This document shows positions 11,681-23,217 of a stretch of DNA of 64,000 nucleotides, piece after piece. Numbering within the stretch: position 1 is the stretch's first letter; the number at the start of each line of letters is the position of its first letter. Position numbers and translations under genes: made by a program. The DNA comes from Rhabditoides inermis (taxonomy: Eukaryota > Nematoda > Chromadorea > Rhabditida > Rhabditidae). The notes below the pieces were generated by a model. It saw only the letters and a list, made by a program, of their open reading frames with translations. It was not told the DNA's origin and ran no database searches. Location of the stretch: assembly GCA_963966185.1 (NCBI GenBank), contig CAWZYM010000114.1, positions 814,501 to 878,500 of the forward strand. Direction: 5' to 3'.

Positions 11681-13199
11681 AAGAGAGAAAGAGAGAGAGA
11701 GGGAGAGAAAGAGAGAGGGAGAGAAAGAGAGCTTCCAGATGCGCGGTGTCCGCATGATGCGTGACGAGCCGATCCCAATGAAGCCCCAGGGAGGAATGGC
11801 GGTGGAGAGTCGCGGTCCCGCCCCTATTAGTCCCGCCCCTCAACGCCCCGCCCCCACGGTGCACAGCGGAGACGTCGTGCACTCGCCCGTGAAGACTAAC
11901 GGTGAGTGGATACGTTTCACTGATGGAATGACAAGCATCACCAACAACGCGTACGCATCCACGGGCTCACCGAAATCCGTGTTGTTGGAACTCGCAGTAG
12001 GCATTGTATTACTGTATTTAACCTATCTTACCGTAATTTACGTAATCGATATTGTGTGCTACGTGATTCGAGATAAATATTCTGATTCTGATTCTGATGG
12101 AATAAAAGTACACATGATTTTCATTAGTTAATCCTTGACGCCTTTTCATTCCCAAAAAACATAAACAAACAAACAAAACTGTTTGCTGCAGGCTCGATCC
12201 TGGACCAGCCGTGGGGCTCTTCTCTATTCGGGGAGAAGGGAGCTCTCACTGCCCTATTCAAACTGGCTGATGAACAGGTGGGCAAACACTGGATATCAGA
12301 ATTTTTACATCAGTTAAATGATTTAGAATAGAATAATTCAATTCATATTATGTTATGACATGCACACAAATCGAACAATGAAATAGTACAGTGATTTACC
12401 TATAACATTTTTCCAAACAAGCCTCTTGCCGGATTGAGGTTGAAATTGTGCAGTAGATTACATAGCAGTAGTGAAACGTATGGTTAAATGATCATGCAAA
12501 TACAACCAAAATCAAGCTGCTGTTCAGGCAATAGTGATAGTAATCGTTATAAAGTATCAGTAACAACACATGTAGTGAACTAGTAGCTCAACTGGTACCC
12601 TTGAAACGTTTCCTGCACAAGTCTAAACAAATTTCTGCAGCGTCGCCAAAAGGAGGAGATGGCTGTTTTGGTGGCTGGGGCGAAGCTCTCCGACCATCCC
12701 ACCGCGCCCATCGGTCAGTAGTCAAATCTTCGATCCGATTCAAACAACTTGACGAATTGTTGGTTATCTTTCAAAGGTACTTTGCATTGTTCTTTCAATT
12801 GAGCAAAAGGACCAAAATAAATTCAATGGAGACATGTGCAAATAGGCAGATCCTATTAGAGAGGGCGCTGGGTCGGACCGCGCCGGTCGCTATGCGCCTT
12901 CCGTGTGCTTTTGGTGAGGTCATGATCAAATTCCAAGTGTTGCTTTCGATCTGACCTGGCTTACAATATTCCTCATCAGAGAGGAGCAGACATCTACCAC
13001 CGATATCTACAAATACGTTTCTCTAGAGATAGCACTAGCTCATTGCAGCCCCACCCACCGGTCTGCCCCTCTCTCCCCCGGCAGGACCCGCCGCCCCTCC
13101 CGGAGTGCCCAGTGATCCCATTGACATCGGGGCAATGTCACATAAGATAGATGGTGAGTGCGGGCCACCATCACACTCACATCCTATGAGGAGATTCAG

Positions 13200-13252
<53 letters not shown>

Positions 13253-14234
13253 AGGAGAGAGGGAGAAAAAGAGAGAGGGATCAGTGAGACAGAGAAAGAG
13301 GAGAGAGATAGCGGGTTATAGAGAAAGAGAGAGATAGAGAGAGACATGAGAGAGAGAGAGAGATTGCAGGCGACTTCGATCTGATGAAGTTCTTCGAATC
13401 GATCGTCTCCGGCTCGCAGGGTGATCAGTTCGCTGCCGGACCCGAACTACCGGAGGTAAGCGAAAAGAATCTTTCTCCGAAATCGGAAACATGATTATGA
13501 CACAAATCATAGGAACCTTCTGTCACGAGAGAAAAGCACGTAGGACTGTTTTGGAAGTATTGTTTTTGGCAACATGTTCCGTCGAGTACTTACTTGTCAA
13601 GCGTTTTGAGAGTTTTGCAAACAATAATTCGCAGTCTGACGAGTAAAAAATTACATACAATCACTCTAATCTGATAATATCCCTATATTGAAACGTACTA
13701 CGTTCTCAACATCTTTCATTACCAATAAGACCAGAGCGATGGATATGGTTTCTAAACATATGATCATGAAATAGCGATACCGAATAAAGCATTTCATTTT
13801 GATTTGATTTTGATTCTATTCCATTCCAGTTCCTTGGCATCTGTAATCGACTCTCGTGCGCCGATATCTACAAGGCTATCGATCAGTTCAGGAAGAGCGA
13901 GTTCTTCTCAAACTTCCAGGTATCTTTTTTTTTAAATTTTGTATATTAAAAAAAAGATCAGATACGTTTCACCTGGTGCGTAAATCGACATTTGTGTGGT
14001 TTCGGCAATTGTCCGTCTCTGAAAGCACTAAAACCATAGAGAATTGCAATTTCTGTTCATTAATACTAATGTGGTTCTTCTTTCTTCTGGCAGGTAAAAA
14101 AATATTATATATATTATTTCCGCTACACTCCTATTTTCAGACTGCGCTCTCTCTCGTTCAGGACAAAAAGGGGTGGGAGACAATCGGGAAGCTGATGAGC
14201 AACCCGGAACTCATCGCACAGTTCACTGGTACAG

Positions 14235-14280
<46 letters not shown>

Positions 14281-14355
14281 GTCTCTCTGTCTCTCTGTCT
14301 CTCTCTTCCTCATCTCTCTCTCCTCTCTCTCCCTCTCTCCCTCCCACTATATCTT

Positions 14356-14423
<68 letters not shown>

Positions 14424-15813
14424 CACCCCCTCTTTCCAGGCGCGAGCGCGGGCGGCGCGGAGGGCGGGGAACAAGGAGGCAATGGCATCGCCGAGATGTT
14501 CGGCAAGATGATGGGCGGACCTACGGGGGGCGGGGACAAGAAGGGTGGGTCGGTAATACGCTCAACTTCACGATAGTGCGACCGTTTGTATCGCAGAAAA
14601 AATGGTTTATTAAGGAATTATTAGAGGTGAGGGAATTAGCCGAGGTAATAAGCGCAACTTATGATATTTTTACCCTTTACTCGGAAAAATTGGGTCACAC
14701 TGGAACAATTAAAAAAGGACGAAACGTGAAACGTATCCTGGGATAACATGCTTCACAGGCCCTCCCGTCTCCAAGCTCAGCCCGGAAGACGGCGATTTCG
14801 GCACGGACATGACCGAGATGGAGACGGGAGAGGGCGGAGCCTCGCTGGGCGGAGCGAATCTCGGAGGCGCGGGTGAGCAGAGGCCACGCCCACTCGGACC
14901 CCGCCTCTTTGCAGGCATGCCTTCTACCATCGAGAAGGAAACTATGCCGGAGATTGACTTCTCTGTGGATTCCAAGAAGGGTGGAGGAGGAGGAGGAGAG
15001 GACTACTATGGAGCGGTGAGTATATTCACGTGATGACGTCATTTGATGACGTCACTCCACAATGACGTCATCTCAGGTGGAGCAGATCAGTGAGAACGGA
15101 GACGAGGAGGAGAGTGTGGACGTGGAGCAAACGATCGATGTCGCCCCGCCCCCGCCCCCGCCTGTTACAGGTATCGATTGATTATCGATCGATTGATTGA
15201 TTGATCGATTGATTGCAGAACCGCCCACATCACCGAAACCGATCGAAGCAGTGGCGGTGGCACCGGGAAATAAGGGAGGTGGGAATAATAATATTTATCA
15301 CCGTGTATGCGGCAAATGTGATTGCAATCGGGAAACGAATAGACACAAAAATGTGATAAAAACAGATAACACAGTTTACCAAATGAGCACTCATCTAATT
15401 TTGGAATGAGGGAACAAATGGGGGTCATCTAGGAAAATTCGTCGTTCAAATTGCTGAATTACAAGCTGCATATTGTTTTGTGAACCAAGTGAAACGTACG
15501 GTGAATTTGTAAATCAAATCAGTTTTCCGCTAGTGTGGGAGAACTTTCGGCGCAAAACTTCGGCGAAACATATCGTTAGAATATTTCAAACTGTTTTTGT
15601 AGTGAAACAAAAATGATGTATGTTGTCAGATTCCCTGCCGCCCATCTCATTCTCTATCGACGGAGAGGGGGAGGAGGAGATGGAGACATTCGAGAAGGTG
15701 GAGACGGTCAGCAAGACTGTCGACGTGGCACCTCCCAAGGTAGAGAGAGCAGAGGAGAGAGGGAGAGATATGGGAGAGAGAGAAAGAGGGAGAGAGAAAG
15801 AGGGAGGGAGAGG

Positions 15814-15865
<52 letters not shown>

Positions 15866-15938
15866 GAGTAGGAGGGGGAGAGGAGGTGAGTGAGAGGAAG
15901 AGCGAGAGTGAGAGAGGGAGAGGGAGCGCGAGAGAAAG

Positions 15939-16011
<73 letters not shown>

Positions 16012-16473
16012 GTTCAGATTACGGAGACCCGGTTCGGCAACTCTCGCCAGAAGCCGTCCACTGTTTTGGTGCTAGGCAGGACCGATGCGACAAGTGAGTG
16101 AACAAAAATATAGATAATCTATGCTATCTGCTATTCAAACTTCAAAACTTCAAACCCTTCTCGGTAATGATTCGATAAATCGAAGCGTTTCCGAAGTTTT
16201 GAATCGCTTCCAAACAGACTGACCGAACAATTACAGTCCCTTCCACTTCTGTGCCCACCCCACGAGCCACGCAAGTCACTGTGATAGAGCCGACTGTGAC
16301 CACGACCACTACTAGAAGGACAACCACCACGAGGTAAACAAGTAAACAAGTTAACAAACAAGTAAACAAACGAGTAAACAACACTATTCAGGACGACTAC
16401 CACGACTCGCAAGCCGACGACGAAGAATTTCCGCAAGGACAACGACTATTACTCGATGTACTATGATAACTGA
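10267..16473 (+). CDS. Secreted low-complexity protein of unknown function, 19 exons
   Basis: I do not recognise the family. Exons: 10267-10588, 10964-11049, 11190-11267, 11571-11636, 11739-11901, 12192-12277, 12641-12713, 13085-13153, 13370-13455, 13830-13919, 14141-14228, 14440-14544, 14759-15015, 15077-15170, 15219-15278, 15630-15739, 16018-16093, 16237-16333, 16392-16473. They total 2088 nt and keep frame, giving 695 residues. The N-terminus MRQLILLLLLHSAIALP is a clear signal peptide. An 11-residue asparagine run (AAC codons) ends exon 1. Helical segments rich in hydrophobics recur: FAKSPVLQDLMKFAQ, DFDLMKFFESIV, then a two-Cys block LGICNRLSCADIYKAIDQFR and ETIGKLMSNPELIAQF. The middle is Gly/Pro rich, the C-terminal part acidic, and the tail Thr-rich (TVTTTTTRRTTTT) ending YYSMYYDN. 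It is probably an extracellular matrix or secreted helical-repeat protein. Several introns contain long GA or CT tracts. A 42-nt GT-AG segment (14873-14914) inside exon 13 is in frame and may be optionally removed. Poly(A) signal at 16667. Confidence 0.75.
11925..12100 (+). mobile_element. Interspersed repeat with ATTCTG tail, copy 2
   Basis: Starts about 25 bases after the 5' splice site at 11902 with GATGGAATGACAAGCATCACC and ends with GATTCTGATTCTGATTCTG-type sequence. It is very close in sequence to the copy at 6690-6862, which suggests recent spread. Confidence 0.75.
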
Positions 16474-16525
16474 TAATCGATATAGGATCAGATATGGGAT
16501 GAGATGAGCGTAGATCAATCAATCA

Positions 16526-16556
<31 letters not shown>

Positions 16557-16666
16557 AATCGATTGATTGAATGATTAATGAGCGTAGCCTAATTCGCACG
16601 GGTTACGAAAATGGCACTTCCGACACTTGTAATGTTGTAAATATTGTTTTTGTAACGTGGCACAAA

Positions 16667-16672
16667 ATAAAT
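16667..16672 (+). terminator. Poly(A) signal of the 695-residue secreted protein gene
   Basis: AATAAA about 195 bases after the stop codon, in an AT-rich stretch preceded by (GATT)n at 16513-16570. Confidence 0.6.
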
Positions 16673-16679
16673 ATTCACA

Positions 16680-17309
16680 CTGAGAAGTTTTGTTTCCCAC
16701 AAATTATCAAGTTTATCAACGTCATTTACTAACATTCTAAAAGTTCTTCAACAGAATTTACACAATTTATGATTCATGCAAAGGGAAGTTTATGTTTATA
16801 GGAAAGTTCATATTTGTATGAAAACAACAGTTCAGATAGCACCTTCCTGCTCTCAGTTTGTGGAAATTGAAGCAGAGGGAATCTTGAGTATTACATTTAA
16901 ACATGACATTATTGTTTTTCGTAATGTATGTACGCACGAAACCGAAGCTATGACGGACATATTTCAACAACTACTGCCAGGATGCTCCATTATTGCTTCA
17001 TTTCATCCTGAAAGTGAAATGTACAGTAATCAAAATTGAACACAATCTTACCTTTTTACGTCATCGCAATACACATTAAAATAAAAAGTTCTAATACATG
17101 CTGAACACACTGGTAGTATAGGCACACGGAGAGATGAAACATTGCTGCACTGCCGAAATCGATAGAATAGCGAAATCGATAGAAGTGCCCAGTGCTCATT
17201 CTATTCTGTCTGACCAGCGTGCATGTAGCATGTCAGAGTATAGACGACAGAGTGGTGTGACAATGTGCAGAGATACAGAGGCCACGCTGGTGTGGGTATT
17301 CGATGTCGT
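16680..17309. other. Intergenic spacer before the satellite array
   Basis: AT-rich, no recognised gene, RNA or repeat. Open frames here are short and lack splice or family support. Confidence 0.4.
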
Positions 17310-17686
17310 TTTTTATCAAGGAGGGGGGGGGGGGGTTGCCCGCCGCCTATCACAGTTTGAAGGATATCACAGGTATTTTTTTCGAGAACATTTGGCAAAC
17401 ACAGTAGACTCAACTCTAGAAGACGCGATTCTAGAAGACGCAAATCCAGAAGACGCAATTCTAGAAGACGCAACTCCAGAAGACGCAACTCTAGAAGACG
17501 CAAGTCTGGAAGACGCAAATCTGGAAGACGCACCAGTCGTGTCGTGGAAGACTCAAGAGTGGGAGATGGTGCGTACACTCAATTTTGGATAGACAAAAAG
17601 ACACCCTGTAGTTTGTCAAATTGACAAAAACATGATCTCGGTCGATTTTTATCACAACCTTTGAAATGGAGTGACCGCAAACAGAT

Positions 17687-17751
17687 GTCAGTGTGGCCGA
17701 ATGGCTAGCGATCTTGTTTACTAGGAGCGTCTCTCGAGTTCGAATCCTGGC
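17687..17751 (+). other. tRNA-like module, satellite unit 1
   Basis: Begins GTCAGTGTGGCCGAATGG, which contains a good Pol III A box (TGGCCGAATGG), and has GAGTTCGAATCC as a B box, then CTGGC, which can pair with the 5' GTCAG. A T run follows. The T-stem is not complementary, so it is a degenerate, truncated Leu/Ser-like tRNA relic. Confidence 0.6.
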
Positions 17752-18148
17752 AACTTTTTTTTTCAAAATTGTTCTAACAATCTTGTTTACTTTTGTGAGA
17801 GGTCACTTTTTCATGTTTTTGTTAGGGGGGGGGGGGTTGCCCGCCGCCTATCACAGTTAGAAAGATAACACAGGTGTTTTTTTGACGCAATTCTAGAAGA
17901 CGCAATTCTAGAAGACGCAACTCTAGAAGACGCAACTCCAGAAGACGCAACTCAAGAAGACGCAAATCTGGAAGACGCAAATCTGGAAGACGCACCAGTC
18001 GTGTCGTGGAAGACTCAAGAGTGGGAGATGGTGCGTACACTCAATTTTGGATAAACAAAAGGACACCCTGATGTTCGTGAAATTGACAAAAACAAGATTT
18101 CGGTCGATTTTTATCACAACCTTTGAAATGAAGTGACCGCAAAAACAT

Positions 18149-18213
18149 GTCAGTGTGGCCGAATGGCTAGCGATTCTGTTTACTAGGAGCGTCTCTCGAG
18201 TTCGAATCCTGGC
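18149..18213 (+). other. tRNA-like module, satellite unit 2
   Basis: Same A box and B box and 5'/3' complement as unit 1. The putative anticodon stem pairs TCCT-type with AGGA around a seven-base loop GTTTACT. A T run follows. Confidence 0.55.
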
Positions 18214-18684
18214 AACTTTTTTTTCGAAATTGTTCTAACAATCTTGTTCACTTTTGTGAGAGGTCACTTTTTCATGTTTTTGTTGTTGGGGGGACGGGGG
18301 GTTTGCCCGCCGCCTAACACAGTTGGAAGAATATCACATGTACTTTTTTTCGAGAAAATCTGGCAAGCACAGTAGACTCAACTCTAGAAGACGCAATTCT
18401 AGAAGACGCAATTCTAGAAGACGCAATTCTAGAAGACGCAACTCCAGAAGACGCAACTCTAGAAGACGCAACTCCAGAAGCCGCAACTCTAGAAGACGCA
18501 AATCTGGAAGACGCAAATCTGGAAGACGCACCAGTCGTGTCGTGAAAGACGCAAGAGTGGGAGATGGTGCGTACACTCAATTTAGGATAAACAAAAGGAC
18601 ACCCTGATGTTTGTGAAATTGACAAAAACATGATCTCGGTCGATTTTTATCACAACCTTTGAAATTAAGTGACCGCAAACACAT

Positions 18685-18749
18685 GTCAGTGTGGCCGAAT
18701 GGCTAGCGATCCTGTTTACTAGGAGCGTCTCTCGAGTTCGAATCCTGGC
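18685..18749 (+). other. tRNA-like module, satellite unit 3
   Basis: A box TGGCCGAATGG and B box GAGTTCGAATCC are intact. The stem TCCT/AGGA encloses GTTTACT. Followed by a run of ten T, a plausible Pol III terminator. Confidence 0.55.
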
Positions 18750-19189
18750 AACTTTTTTTTTTCAAAATTGTTCTGAACTTCTTGTTCACTTTTGTGAAAG
18801 GTCACTAAACATGTTTGTGTTGGGGGGGGGGGGGAGTTGCCCGCAGCCTATCACAGTTGGAAAGATAACACCGGTGTTTTTTTTGAGAAGATCTGGCAAG
18901 CACAGTAGACTCAACTCTAGTAGACGCAATTCTAGAAGATGCAATTCTAGAAAGCGCAACTCCAGAAGACGCAACTCCAGAAGACGCAACTCTAGAAGAC
19001 GCAAATCTGAAAGACGCAAATCTGGAAGACGCACCAGTCGTGTCGTGGAAGACTCAAGAGTGGGAGATGGTGCGTACACTCATTTTGGGATAGACAAAAA
19101 GACACCCTGATGTTTGTGAAAGACAAAAACATGATCGAAAAAAACTCGGTCGATTTTTATCACAAACTTTGAAATGACCGCAAACACAT

Positions 19190-19254
19190 GTCAGTGTGGC
19201 CGACTGGCTAGCGATCCTGTTTACTAGGAGCGTCTCTCGAGTTCGAATCCTGGC
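19190..19254 (+). other. tRNA-like module, satellite unit 4
   Basis: Same layout, with one change in the A box (GGCCGACTGG). Ends CTGGC followed by a T run, about 25 bases before the large insertion that begins at 19288. Confidence 0.55.
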
Positions 19255-20235
19255 AACTTTTTTTTCAAAATTGTTCTAACAATCTTGTTTTATGTCTCCG
19301 CTGCTCTACGACATAAATACTTTAAGGCTCTGGCATAAGTAGGGACCTGTTTATGCTGACCGGTTTATGCTTATGCGGGTGGCCTTTGAGGCCCACGAAT
19401 ATACAATCATTGCGCGAGCAACTGATAGAACACGGTTCGCAATTGTGGGCCAATATTCGATGAGGCGAAAAGTGGGAAGGGGTTCTCTCTTCACGGCGGC
19501 TCTTTTCTATGGGGACAGTGGATGGGGACTCGTCGAGGGTCGAGGGTGCCGCATCCTTTTCTTTGGGGAAGAGAGTGGCGAGGTTGCCGCGAGCCTGTCC
19601 CCGTCTCCTCTGAGAGCGTCCTGTCCTACTCCCGCGCCGGCGCTTCCATCTTACCGTACCTGGAAGTAGAGCGTTAGCTTCCCTCGAAGGTGGGCCGCTT
19701 GCCTGAAGGAAAGGGGAGCTAAAATATGGCTAATACATCACAATTTACTGATCTGATCTGTGATGTTAGCCAGTGATTGATCTCTAAATAAGTGAACACG
19801 CGCGAGTTTAGTGAGTGAGTGGTAGATGTGCACCATCCACTACCGAGAAACAGTGTGCGAGAGTCCACTTTATAACGAGTCCCCTCTGACAAGTACATAC
19901 GGGACGAAAGAAATTAGACCAGAACAACGAGCACGCGTTCGCTCTTCTATTGCTATGACTGACAGTATTTTTGCCAGGTCGTGAGTACTGTGCTTGGAAA
20001 CTGGGTAACTACGCGCGTTCGCGAAAGACTGAAATACGGCGGGCAGCGACGCGTGCTTGTCAACGGGCCAACGGGAATTGAACGTATAGATTTATGCTCA
20101 AGGATCTGATAAGAGCAAAATACAGACAGTATGAATACAGGACACATCGAGAAACCTTCTAATCGAGCTACTCGCTATCCTCAGCGGAGGAATCGCACTC
20201 ACTAGGCGGGCGGGCGGGTTTCAGCCGCTTTCAGG

Positions 20236-20363
20236 GATGGGAGGGAGGGAAAGCAAAAACCTTGAATGGAGTTTCGTCTCGCCGCCGGCGCGGTGCAGTT
20301 CGCGAGAGTGTTGCACCGACCGCGGCACTATGCACTACACTACTCACACCTCCGCCCTAAATT
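20236..20363 (+). repeat. Terminal repeat of the insertion, internal copy
   Basis: About 125 bases nearly identical to 23098-23215. Landmarks: CTTGAATGG, TTTCGTCTCGCCGCCGGCGC, GCGGCACTATGCACTACAC. It is immediately followed by a second copy of the insertion's left end (20364-20440, compare 19288-19375). Confidence 0.9.
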
Positions 20364-21619
20364 GTCTTATGTCTCCGCTGCTCTACGACATAAATAGCTT
20401 AAGACTCTGGCATAAGTAGGGACCGGTTTATGCTTGAAACATGCAAAGGGAGATGTGTGCTCTACGTCACAATGAGAGCGGCTGAGCGGGCCTCACAGGG
20501 GAAAGGGTCACACACACACCAACCTTTATTCACTTCATCTGCTGATGCTGACTCCGTCTCCGCATATGAGACATCGGGCAGATCGGGCTTCGGGCACGTC
20601 GGGAGTATCCGCACTGTAAAGCGATAGTGAATATCCGTTACGGCCGTTTAATCGCGGAGCGCATATTACTCCGGTGCGTTTAAAATGACACAACAATCAA
20701 CAGCGATATAGTCTGAGTGAGATAAACAGAAGGGCATGGTAACATTGCCGCAGAAGGTGCCGTGAAATAGATAACGTGAGACCGTACACGGGATCCAAGT
20801 GCTGCATATGCGGCACATGTCAAACGTTAGCGTCATATCGAAACCAGACGGTTAACACGATATGAACGCGAGTGAGGAAGAGCGAACAGTCGTGTCCGCA
20901 ACGGACGCGTGTGAGATTCGCCGTTAGACTGACATGATTCCGCAGTGACGACGTTATGTGACGATGGATGATGGAGAATCGAAAGAAAGTTTAATATATG
21001 TAAATAACGGAGCCGAAAACAATGAGGCGAGCAGGTCAGCTGTGAAACGTTATCTCGAAATCGAAACTACATTTGCCACCACATTGCAAAAAAAAAAACT
21101 GTGAGAGTGGTCACGGTCGGGTCACAACCCGTTTAACCCGTTAGACATGTTTGAGACGGTCACGGTCGGCCGAATCGAGGCAAAATCGAACATGTATTGA
21201 TTCATGCATCACCAGTGCGGGATTATTCCACAGCCGTAATAAAAGGATAGGAGTTGCACTTTAATCACTGGTTAGTACAAAACGGGTGCGAAACGGCGAG
21301 TGAGGTGAGGCTCTTTCTGCGCGAGACGCCTAGACACGAACTGCGCGAGGAAAAAAACCGCGTTGACGTGATCTCGTTCATGTATAGCCGGCAAGGTTCC
21401 AGCAACGGCGACGACGGGATTGAAGCCTTACAAACGTCATGTCACTGCCCAGATAGCCCGCATCACGAAAATCTCCGATATGGAACCACTTGCATTCTTT
21501 TCCGATATAGAATTAGTGAACATTCTTCTCGGGATACCCGAAAAGAAAATCGGAGGACATTGAGGAAGAATCGCGCCCATTTGTTCGCTGTTCTGCGGGT
21601 AAATGAATAGGCGCGCAGG

Positions 21620-22590
21620 ATGCGATCTTGTTCTAAACTGAGCTCCACGATTCAGTGAGAGAAGCAGAGAAGAGCAATGAACGCAGAAGCACCGTACGCT
21701 GATAAACGGTGGAGGCTAGGGCCGCATTCTCTTTGCGCAAAAAGCGAATGAGAAAATTGCGAGTGCGCGAAAAATAGGAAGAACGGAGAATTCTCCACCG
21801 AATGTTCTGCGAGTGCGAGAAGAGGTCACCGAGATGCGGTGGGGGACGCAACAAAGACCGCGTCATCTTCGTTACTTCACTCCGCGCTCCACGAGCGAGA
21901 GAGCGGGGAATCGTTGCGATAAACGATAAACAGAGAACGTGACAGCGTCTTATTCACACGATGGTCGGTGAGCTAGAGTGTGGGAAAAATAGCCAGGTTG
22001 CTGTAAGAATTTTTCAGTGTGCGATACGGGAGAAGGACCACGTCTTCTTCGTTCGATGCACCGCAAGCGAGAGAGTGGTTTGAAATCGCTGGGTTACGAA
22101 AAGGGTTCACCATCACCAGAGTGTGAAAGGGGAGAAGAACCGCGTTTTTCCGTTTTATGCTCCGCGAGCGGGGGTGGGAGAAAACCGCCATTTTGAGCGG
22201 TGGGAAAATCGCCAGAGTGCGATAGGGGAAAAAGGACCACGTCCTCTTTACTCGGTGCTCCGCGAGCGAGACTGGAGGTAAATTGCCTATTGCCAGGTTG
22301 CGAAAAGGATTCGCCAGAGTGCGAAACGGGTGAAGGATCGGGTCCTCTTCACTCACCGTCCAGGGTGATTGAGTGGTGAGAAATCGCCAGGTTGCGATAA
22401 GGAGTCGCCAGAATGCGAGACGGGCGAAGGATCAAGTCCTCTTCACTCACTGCCCCAGGGTATTGAATAGTGAGAGATCGCCAGGTTGCGATGAGTGGAT
22501 GCTGATCGCCAGGTTGCGATTAAATGAGTATGAGTGCTCATCGCCAGATTGCGATATATGAGCTGTGTTCGCCAGATTGCGGTATATGGG
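21620..22590. repeat. Degenerate array of short palindromic words inside the insertion
   Basis: The motif ATCGCCAGGTTGCGAT (outer arms ATCGC and GCGAT complementary) and variants with CGCCAGAGTGCGA or CGCCAGATTGCGA recur at about 22205, 22286, 22311, 22382, 22402, 22478, 22506, 22541 and 22569. They are separated by phrases such as GGATC..GTCCTCTTCACTCAC. Spacing is irregular (about 20-75 bases), so it is not a CRISPR array. Confidence 0.7.
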
Positions 22591-23097
22591 TGGCAGTGTA
22601 GAAGTTGTCCAGATGCGAGATGCGTCCTCGGTGGACCATCATGTCGGAGGACCAGCAGGGTTGGGGGATGGGGAGTGGGCCTCAGCGACCGCGTAACCTC
22701 CAGACTTGTCGCGAGGCGAGCGGGCTGAGTCCTGTATCAGAATTAAAGAGGATACCCCCGGACGGGTTAAAACACAATTTCTGAGTCTGCTGATCGAACA
22801 GACAACCGCTTGAAGACAAGCGTGGTGGGCAGGCGCATCACGAAAGCGACATTTTCGACTCGCCTGAGACAGACGCATGGCCTTATGTGACCAATTGTAC
22901 AAAAATGTATACAGGTAAAACTGCGGGAAGCTTATCGATGATAGACGACGAGAACTGCGCAAGTAGAAGAAAAAAAAACAGGACGACGGACGAGCGATGA
23001 ACAAATGTAGCTATTAAGATGAGGTGAATAACTTGAAGTGGACGCGTAGAAACAGCAAAGGGGATAACAAAAAAAAAACAATAAGGCCATCCATTTT

Positions 23098-23215
23098 GCA
23101 AAGCAAAAGCCTTGAATGGCGTTTCGTCTCGCCGCCGGCGCGGTGCAGTTCGCGAGAGTGTTGCACCGACCGCGGCACTATGCACTACACTACTCACACC
23201 TCCGCCCTAAATTGT
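23098..23215 (+). repeat. Terminal repeat of the insertion, right-end copy
   Basis: Near-identical to 20236-20363 and directly followed by resumed satellite sequence, so it marks the right boundary of the insertion. Confidence 0.9.
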
Positions 23216-23217
23216 AT

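Larger units (their letters stand above)
17310..19287 (+). repeat. Tandem satellite array, left part (four units of about 460-540 bp)
   Basis: Each unit has, in order: a G run; the landmark TTGCCCGCCGCCTATCACAG (near 17335, 17837, 18302, 18837); a 15-bp minisatellite TCTAGAAGACGCAAC with 7-10 variants; CACCAGTCGTGTCGTGGAAG; GACACCCTGATGTTTGTGA; a tRNA-like module; a T run; and GTGAGAGGTCAC. Unit length varies mainly with the number of 15-mers. Because 15 is a multiple of three, long open frames cross the minisatellite in several frames, which explains the repetitive Glu-Asp-Ala or Arg-Arg-Asn-Ser translations. I take these as by-products, not proteins. Confidence 0.9.
19288..23217. mobile_element. 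3.93 kb insertion splitting the satellite array
   Basis: The satellite stops at ...AACAATCTTGTT and resumes at TACTTTTGTGAGAGGTCAC at about 23216; the two sides join as in an intact unit. The insert starts TTATGTCTCCGCTGCTCTAC (with GACATAA able to fold back on TTATGTC) and ends CTCCGCCCTAAATTGTA. The same end and start sequences meet internally at about 20363, so the insert looks like two elements head to tail (about 1.08 and 2.85 kb) or an element with internal long repeats. No transposase or reverse transcriptase was recognised. It is more GC-rich than the flanks. Confidence 0.75.

Noticed and set aside
13856..14746. 296-codon open frame across two introns of the secreted-protein gene
   Set aside because: It runs through a long (CT)n tract that is open in several frames. 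The spliced exons inside it (13830-13919, 14141-14228, 14440-14544) are supported by phase and use a different frame in part.
17400..19050. CRISPR array
   Set aside because: The 15-mers are contiguous with no spacers, there are no cas genes, and the context is eukaryotic.
17134..19110. Acidic or Arg-rich repeat proteins encoded by the satellite
   Set aside because: The 15-bp unit is a multiple of three, so repetitive frames open on both strands. Frames are not preserved between satellite units.
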